Below, piece after piece: positions 59,499 to 64,000 of a DNA stretch of 64,000 nt. The first letter of the stretch is position 1; each line of letters begins with the position of its first letter. Position numbers and translations under genes: made by a program. The notes under the pieces were generated by a model. It was not told the origin of the DNA, ran no database searches, and saw only the letters and a list, made by a program, of their open reading frames with translations. Source of the stretch: Mycolicibacterium litorale (GTDB lineage: Bacteria > Actinomycetota > Actinomycetes > Mycobacteriales > Mycobacteriaceae); NCBI GenBank assembly GCA_002007745.1, contig CP019882.1, positions 1,612,001 to 1,676,000 on the forward strand, given 5' to 3'.

Positions 59499-60692
59499 AT
59501 GGTCGGCGGAACTGAAGTCCACCTCCTGGCGCTCTCCGATCGCGGTGCCGGTGTTCCGTTGCGCGAGTTGGCCCTTGTCGGTCTGACCGCCGCGATCATC
59601 ACCTACTTCGCCACCGGCTGGGTGCGCGTGCTGGCCACCCGTCTCGGCGCCGTCGCCTACCCGCGCGAGCGCGACGTGCACATCAAACCCACCCCGCGGA
59701 TGGGGGGATTGGCGATGTACCTCGGTGTCATCGCCGCGGTCTTCCTGGCCTCCCAACTGCCGGCGCTGACCCGGGGGTTCATCTACTCCTCCGGGATGCC
59801 GGCCGTCGTGGTCGCGGGCGGGCTGATCATGGGGATCGGCCTCATCGACGACCGCTGGGGTCTGGACGCGCTGACCAAATTCGCCGGGCAGATCACCGCG
59901 GCCAGCGTGCTGGTCACCATGGGCGTGGCCTGGAGCGTCCTCTACATCCCGCTCGGTGGCGTCGGCACCATCGTGCTCGACCAGGTGTCGTCGATTCTGT
60001 TGACCCTCGCGCTCACCGTGTCGATCGTGAACGCGATGAATTTCGTCGACGGGCTCGACGGGCTGGCGGCCGGTCTGGGATTGATCACCGCATCGGCGAT
60101 CTGCATCTTCTCCGTCGGCCTGCTGCGCGATCACGGCGGCGACGTGCTGTTCTACCCGCCGGCGGTGATCTCGGTGGTGCTGGCCGGCGCGTGCCTGGGC
60201 TTCCTCCCGCACAACTTCTATCGAGCCAAGATCTTCATGGGCGACTCCGGCTCGATGCTGATCGGGCTGATGCTGGCCGCGGCCTCCACCACCGCCGCGG
60301 GCCCGATCTCGCAGAGCGCCTACGGGGCTCGTGACGTGTTTGCCCTGCTCTCGCCGTTCTTGCTGGTCGTCGCCGTCATGTTTGTCCCGGCACTGGACAT
60401 GCTGCTGGCCATCGTGCGGCGGACCCGGGCCGGTCAGAGCCCATTCAGCCCGGACAAGATGCATCTGCACCACCGGCTGCTGCAGATCGGCCACTCGCAC
60501 CGCCGTGTCGTGCTGCTGATCTACCTGTGGGTCGGCATCGTGGCACTGGGCGCGGCCAGCACCATTTTCTTCGATCCGCGTTACACCGGCGCCGTCATGC
60601 TGGCCGCGATCGTCGTCGCTGTGGTAGTCACGCTGATCCCGTTGTTGCGCCGCCGGGACGACGATTTCGAAGGACTTTACGACAGTAAGTAG
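59499..60692 (+). CDS. wecA: Decaprenyl-phosphate GlcNAc-1-phosphate transferase (WecA/Rfe)
   Basis: 397 aa with about 11 membrane segments. Transfers GlcNAc-1-P from UDP-GlcNAc to decaprenyl phosphate, the first step of arabinogalactan linker synthesis. HIKPTPRMGGLAMY (substrate loop), GLIDDRWGLD, NFVDGLDGLAAG, GDSGSM and HLHHRLLQIGHSH are the catalytic loops. The start ATG 59499 has no strong Shine-Dalgarno. Confidence 0.95.
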   Translation: MVGGTEVHLLALSDRGAGVPLRELALVGLTAAIITYFATGWVRVLATRLGAVAYPRERDVHIKPTPRMGGLAMYLGVIAAVFLASQLPALTRGFIYSSGMPAVVVAGGLIMGIGLIDDRWGLDALTKFAGQITAASVLVTMGVAWSVLYIPLGGVGTIVLDQVSSILLTLALTVSIVNAMNFVDGLDGLAAGLGLITASAICIFSVGLLRDHGGDVLFYPPAVISVVLAGACLGFLPHNFYRAKIFMGDSGSMLIGLMLAAASTTAAGPISQSAYGARDVFALLSPFLLVVAVMFVPALDMLLAIVRRTRAGQSPFSPDKMHLHHRLLQIGHSHRRVVLLIYLWVGIVALGAASTIFFDPRYTGAVMLAAIVVAVVVTLIPLLRRRDDDFEGLYDSK

Positions 60693-60930
60693 TAGACGTG
60701 TTTAGGGCCGTCTACCATGTGGTACGGTGCTGGCAGAACCCCGAAGAAACCTCGCGGGTTGCCGGCCCGGCCCATCGGAGTCACTCCCGATCGGCGCCGA
60801 TTTACGACCGACAAAGGGAGCTGCCCCTTGGGTGATTCCAGCGTGCCTCACGCCCTCCGATACGCTCGGCGGGCCACCACGCCGACAATCACTCGACCGG
60901 CTCTCGCGAACGCAAGATTGAGGTGAACCT
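60693..60930 (+). promoter_or_regulatory. Upstream region of the atp operon
   Basis: 238 bp with no supported gene; short frames here are not protein-like. It should carry the atp operon promoter; a TACGGT hexamer at about 60723 is a possible -10 box. A GAGGTGAACCT site precedes the atpI GTG. Confidence 0.35.
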
Positions 60931-61413
60931 GTGACGACGCCAGCGCAAGATGCGCCGTTGGTGTTTCCGTCCGTTGCCTTCCGGCCCGTTCGGCTGTTCG
61001 TAATCTGTGGTGCACTGACCGCGCTCGCGGTGGTCTTGGCGGCGCTCGCCGGCTACATCATGTTCGGCGTCTTCTTCGGCGTCGGTCTGGCACTGGGACT
61101 GCTCAACGCCGTCCTGGTGCAACGCTCGGTGGAGTCGATCACCGCCGGTGACCATCCGCTCAAGCGCAAGATGGCGCTGAACTCCGCGACCCGGCTACTG
61201 GTCATCACGGTGATCGGATTGACCATCGCCTTTGTCTTCCGCCCGCAGGGCCTGGGCGTGCTGTTCGGCCTTGCGCTGTTCCAAGTTTTGCTGGTTTTGA
61301 GCACAGCGCTGCCGGTGTGGAAGAAAATTCGCACCGGTGACCATGACGTTGCTGGTGACGTGACTGCAAGCACCGGGGTCTCCGACTCCTCAGACGAAGC
61401 ACCGAAGGATTGA
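60931..61413 (+). CDS. atpI: ATP synthase I / AtpI-like membrane protein
   Basis: 160 aa, four predicted membrane segments and a hydrophilic C-terminal tail. [19 protein letters not shown] and [19 protein letters not shown] are the first helices. Family members help assemble the c-ring or transport Mg2+. GTG start; 7 bp before atpB. Confidence 0.85.
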   Translation: MTTPAQDAPLVFPSVAFRPVRLFVICGALTALAVVLAALAGYIMFGVFFGVGLALGLLNAVLVQRSVESITAGDHPLKRKMALNSATRLLVITVIGLTIAFVFRPQGLGVLFGLALFQVLLVLSTALPVWKKIRTGDHDVAGDVTASTGVSDSSDEAPKD

Positions 61414-61420
61414 CCACGCG

Positions 61421-62176
61421 ATGAGTGAACGAATCCTCGCCGAGGCCGCCATCGAGGTCGGCCACCACGACACCGCCAAGTGGCTCGGTATGACGGTCAA
61501 CGTCGACACGATCCTGGCGACGGCGATCGCCGGCGTCATCGTGATCGCACTGGCGTTCCTGCTGCGGTCCAAGGTCACCGCGACCGGCGTGCCGAGCGGC
61601 ATCCAGCTGTTCTGGGAGGCGCTGACCACCCAGATGCGGGGTCAGATCGAGTCGGCGATCGGCATGAAGGTCGCGCCGTTCGTGCTCCCGCTGGCGGTGG
61701 CGCTGTTCGTCTTCATCCTGATCTCGAACTGGCTCTCGGTGCTGCCGGTGCAGTACAAGGATGCGACTGGGGCGACCCATGAGCTGCTCAAGCCGCCGGC
61801 CGCCGACATCAACTTCGTGCTGGCCCTGGCGCTGTTCGTGTTCCTCTGCTACCACGGCGCGGGCATCTGGCGCCGTGGCGTGCTGGGCCACCCGATCAAG
61901 CTGCTCAAGGGCCATGTCGCGTTCCTGGCGCCGATCAACCTGGTCGAGGAGATCGCCAAACCGATCTCGCTGTCTCTCCGTCTTTTCGGCAACATCTTCG
62001 CCGGCGGCATCATGGTGGCGCTGATCGCCATGTTCCCCTGGTACATCCAGTGGGCGCCGAACGCGATCTGGAAGACCTTCGACTTGTTCGTCGGCCTCAT
62101 CCAGGCGTTCATCTTCGCCCTACTGACCATCCTGTACTTCAGCCAGTCCATGGAACTGGATGATGAGCACCACTGA
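61421..62176 (+). CDS. atpB: ATP synthase F0 subunit a
   Basis: 251 aa, five to six membrane segments. Proton half-channels of the rotary enzyme. [13 protein letters not shown] contains the essential arginine; the C-terminal [23 protein letters not shown] helix pairs with the c-ring. The N-terminal hydrophilic part is as in M. tuberculosis AtpB. Confidence 0.97.
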   Translation: MSERILAEAAIEVGHHDTAKWLGMTVNVDTILATAIAGVIVIALAFLLRSKVTATGVPSGIQLFWEALTTQMRGQIESAIGMKVAPFVLPLAVALFVFILISNWLSVLPVQYKDATGATHELLKPPAADINFVLALALFVFLCYHGAGIWRRGVLGHPIKLLKGHVAFLAPINLVEEIAKPISLSLRLFGNIFAGGIMVALIAMFPWYIQWAPNAIWKTFDLFVGLIQAFIFALLTILYFSQSMELDDEHH

Positions 62177-62217
62177 CCGGAACTAACCCAGCAGTTCGAC
62201 CCCCGAACCACCCATAG

Positions 62218-62508
<291 letters not shown>

Positions 62509-62513
62509 CCGGC

Positions 62514-63038
62514 ATGGGGGAGCACAGCGTCACCCTGTTGGCGGCTGAGGAGGGCGGCACCCAGAACTTCCTCATCCCCAACGGCACCTTCTTCTTCGTA
62601 CTGGCCATCTTCTTGATCGTGCTGGGTGTGATCGGCAAGTTTGTCGTGCCGCCGATCCAGAAGGTGCTCGGTGAGCGCGAGAAGATGGTCGCCAAGACCG
62701 GCGAGGACAACCGCAAGGCCACCGAGCAGGAGGCCGCCGCCGACTCCGACTACCGGAAGGAACTGGCGGCAGGGCGCACCGAGGCGTCGGCGATCCGCGA
62801 CGAGGCTCGAGCCGAGGGACGCAAGATCCTCGACGAGCATCGGGGCCGCGCCAACGAGGAGGCGGCGGCGACGCTGCAGCAGGCAGGCGACCAGCTCAAG
62901 CAGCAGGGCGACGCCATCGCGGCGGACCTCAGGTCATCGGTGGAGACACTGTCGGCGGCCCTGGCCAGCCGAGTACTCGGTGTCCCGGTCACCAACACGG
63001 CCTCCAGCGAGTCGGCGACTACGGCGCCGGGACGGTAG
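62514..63038 (+). CDS. atpF: ATP synthase F0 subunit b
   Basis: 174 aa. One N-terminal membrane helix ([20 protein letters not shown]) then a long coiled coil (residues 50-150) forming the peripheral stalk. Starts 5 bp after atpE; 3 bp before atpH. Confidence 0.95.
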   Translation: MGEHSVTLLAAEEGGTQNFLIPNGTFFFVLAIFLIVLGVIGKFVVPPIQKVLGEREKMVAKTGEDNRKATEQEAAADSDYRKELAAGRTEASAIRDEARAEGRKILDEHRGRANEEAAATLQQAGDQLKQQGDAIAADLRSSVETLSAALASRVLGVPVTNTASSESATTAPGR

Positions 63039-63041
63039 GAC

Positions 63042-64000
63042 ATGTCAACCTTCATCGGACAGCTCATCGGCTTCGCGGTCATCGTGTGGATCCTCTGGCG
63101 GTACGTGGTGCCGCCGGTGAAGCGCATGATGGCCAATCAGCAGGATGCGGTGCGCACCCAGCTTGACGAAAGCGCCAAGGCCGCCAAGCGGTTGGCCGAG
63201 GCCGACAAGCATCACGCGCAGCGCGTCGAGGAAGCCAAGGCGGAGGCCAAGCACATCGTCGAAGAGGCCCGAGTCGATGCCGAGCGCATCGTCGAGCAGC
63301 TTCGCGCGCAGGCCGACGTCGAGGTCGAGCGGATCAAAGTGCAAGGCGGGCAACAGGTTCAGTTGCTGCGTGCGCAACTGATCCGCCAGCTGCGTCAAGA
63401 CCTGGGCAGCGAGTCGGTGCGCCGCGCCGGTGAGCTGGTCCGCGCCCACGTGGCCGACGCCCAGGCCCAGTCGGCCACCGTCGACCGGTTCCTCGACGAG
63501 CTCGATTCGATGGCGCCGGCGGCATTCACCCCGGAGACGGCTTCGGATATGCGGTCGGCCAGCCGGGAGGCTCAGGCGGCCGTGATCGAGACCTTCGGCT
63601 CGGTGTCCTCCGAGCTGTCCGCCGACGCGTTGTCAACCCTGTCCGACGAATTGGCGTCGGTGGCCGGACTGCTCATTCGTGAGCCGATCCTGGCACGCCA
63701 CCTCGCCGAGGCCTCCGGCGAAACGGAGGCCAAGAAGCGCCTCGTCAACCAGCTGCTGTCCGGGAAGGTCGGCGAGAACACCGTGACGGTGCTGGACACC
63801 GCGGCCGCGGTGCGCTGGTCGCTGACGTCCGATCTGATCGACGCCATCGAACACGTCGCACAGCTGGCACTGCTGGTGCGTGCCGAGCGCGAGAACCAGG
63901 CCGACGAGGTCGAGGAGCAGTTGTTCCGGTTCACTCGGATCCTCGACCAGCAGCCCAGGCTGACCTCGCTGCTGGGGGACTACACCGCCCCCGTCGAGGG
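63042..64000 (+). CDS. atpH: ATP synthase b-delta fusion subunit, 3' partial
   Basis: Runs off the right edge (319 codons visible). Starts ATG 63042. An N-terminal b-like membrane helix ([20 protein letters not shown]) and coiled coil are fused to an OSCP/delta domain ([16 protein letters not shown], later [20 protein letters not shown]). The fusion is characteristic of mycobacteria and has a b-like stalk plus delta roles. Confidence 0.95.
   Translation, partial: MSTFIGQLIGFAVIVWILWRYVVPPVKRMMANQQDAVRTQLDESAKAAKRLAEADKHHAQRVEEAKAEAKHIVEEARVDAERIVEQLRAQADVEVERIKVQGGQQVQLLRAQLIRQLRQDLGSESVRRAGELVRAHVADAQAQSATVDRFLDELDSMAPAAFTPETASDMRSASREAQAAVIETFGSVSSELSADALSTLSDELASVAGLLIREPILARHLAEASGETEAKKRLVNQLLSGKVGENTVTVLDTAAAVRWSLTSDLIDAIEHVAQLALLVRAERENQADEVEEQLFRFTRILDQQPRLTSLLGDYTAPVE

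Noticed and set aside
58317..60500. 727-aa minus-strand open frame
   Set aside because: Antisense of prmC, sua5 and wecA; His/Gln/Arg-rich low-complexity composition typical of reverse-strand frames.

Overview
The window is high-GC DNA from a Mycobacterium, probably a Mycolicibacterium-type rapid grower. The right-hand third has the gene order tRNA-Arg, argS, lysA, thrA, thrC, thrB, rho, rpmE, prfA, prmC, sua5, wecA, atpI-B-E-F-H, which matches M. tuberculosis Rv1292-Rv1307. The other markers are a FadD32-type fatty acyl-AMP ligase, a mycocerosic-acid-synthase-like PKS, a PGRS-like glycine-rich protein and a b-delta fused ATP synthase subunit.

Left part (1-21451): a lipopeptide or polyketide biosynthetic locus. 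A multimodular NRPS enters from the left edge and ends in an unusual A-T-E-C-T arrangement. It converges on an operon of a MAS-like PKS, an isoprenylcysteine-methyltransferase-like membrane protein and a PF10118 ferritin-like hydrolase. A FAAL gene diverges from the PKS. The PKS has alanine in place of the ketosynthase active-site cysteine. The next stretch (21458-26150) carries three predicted secreted low-complexity proteins: one PGRS-like protein without a PE domain, and two paralogous Gly/Asn-rich repeat proteins with a conserved N-terminal cysteine motif.

Middle (26327-43087): a 16.8 kb integrated element bounded by a 31-bp direct repeat derived from the 3' end of tRNA-Arg(CCG). It has a tyrosine integrase, an excisionase, a primase-helicase, a complete head-and-packaging set (TerL, portal, protease, HK97 capsid, connector, possible tail terminator, HNH) and a SIR2-like cargo gene. 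It has no tape measure, tail fibre, lysis or tail tube genes. This is the profile of a capsid-forming phage satellite that would borrow tails from a helper phage.

Right part (43060-64000): core housekeeping genes. Five accessory genes (DUF3298 lipoprotein, MarR, mycothiol/DinB-like protein, TetR, acyl-CoA ligase) lie between rho and rpmE, which are adjacent in M. tuberculosis.

Four genes (NRPS, portal, excisionase, thrB) are each broken by one missing base, mostly in G/C runs. Because thrB encodes an essential biosynthetic enzyme, I suspect assembly indels rather than true pseudogenes. All domain and family calls come from motifs read by eye; no database search was run.
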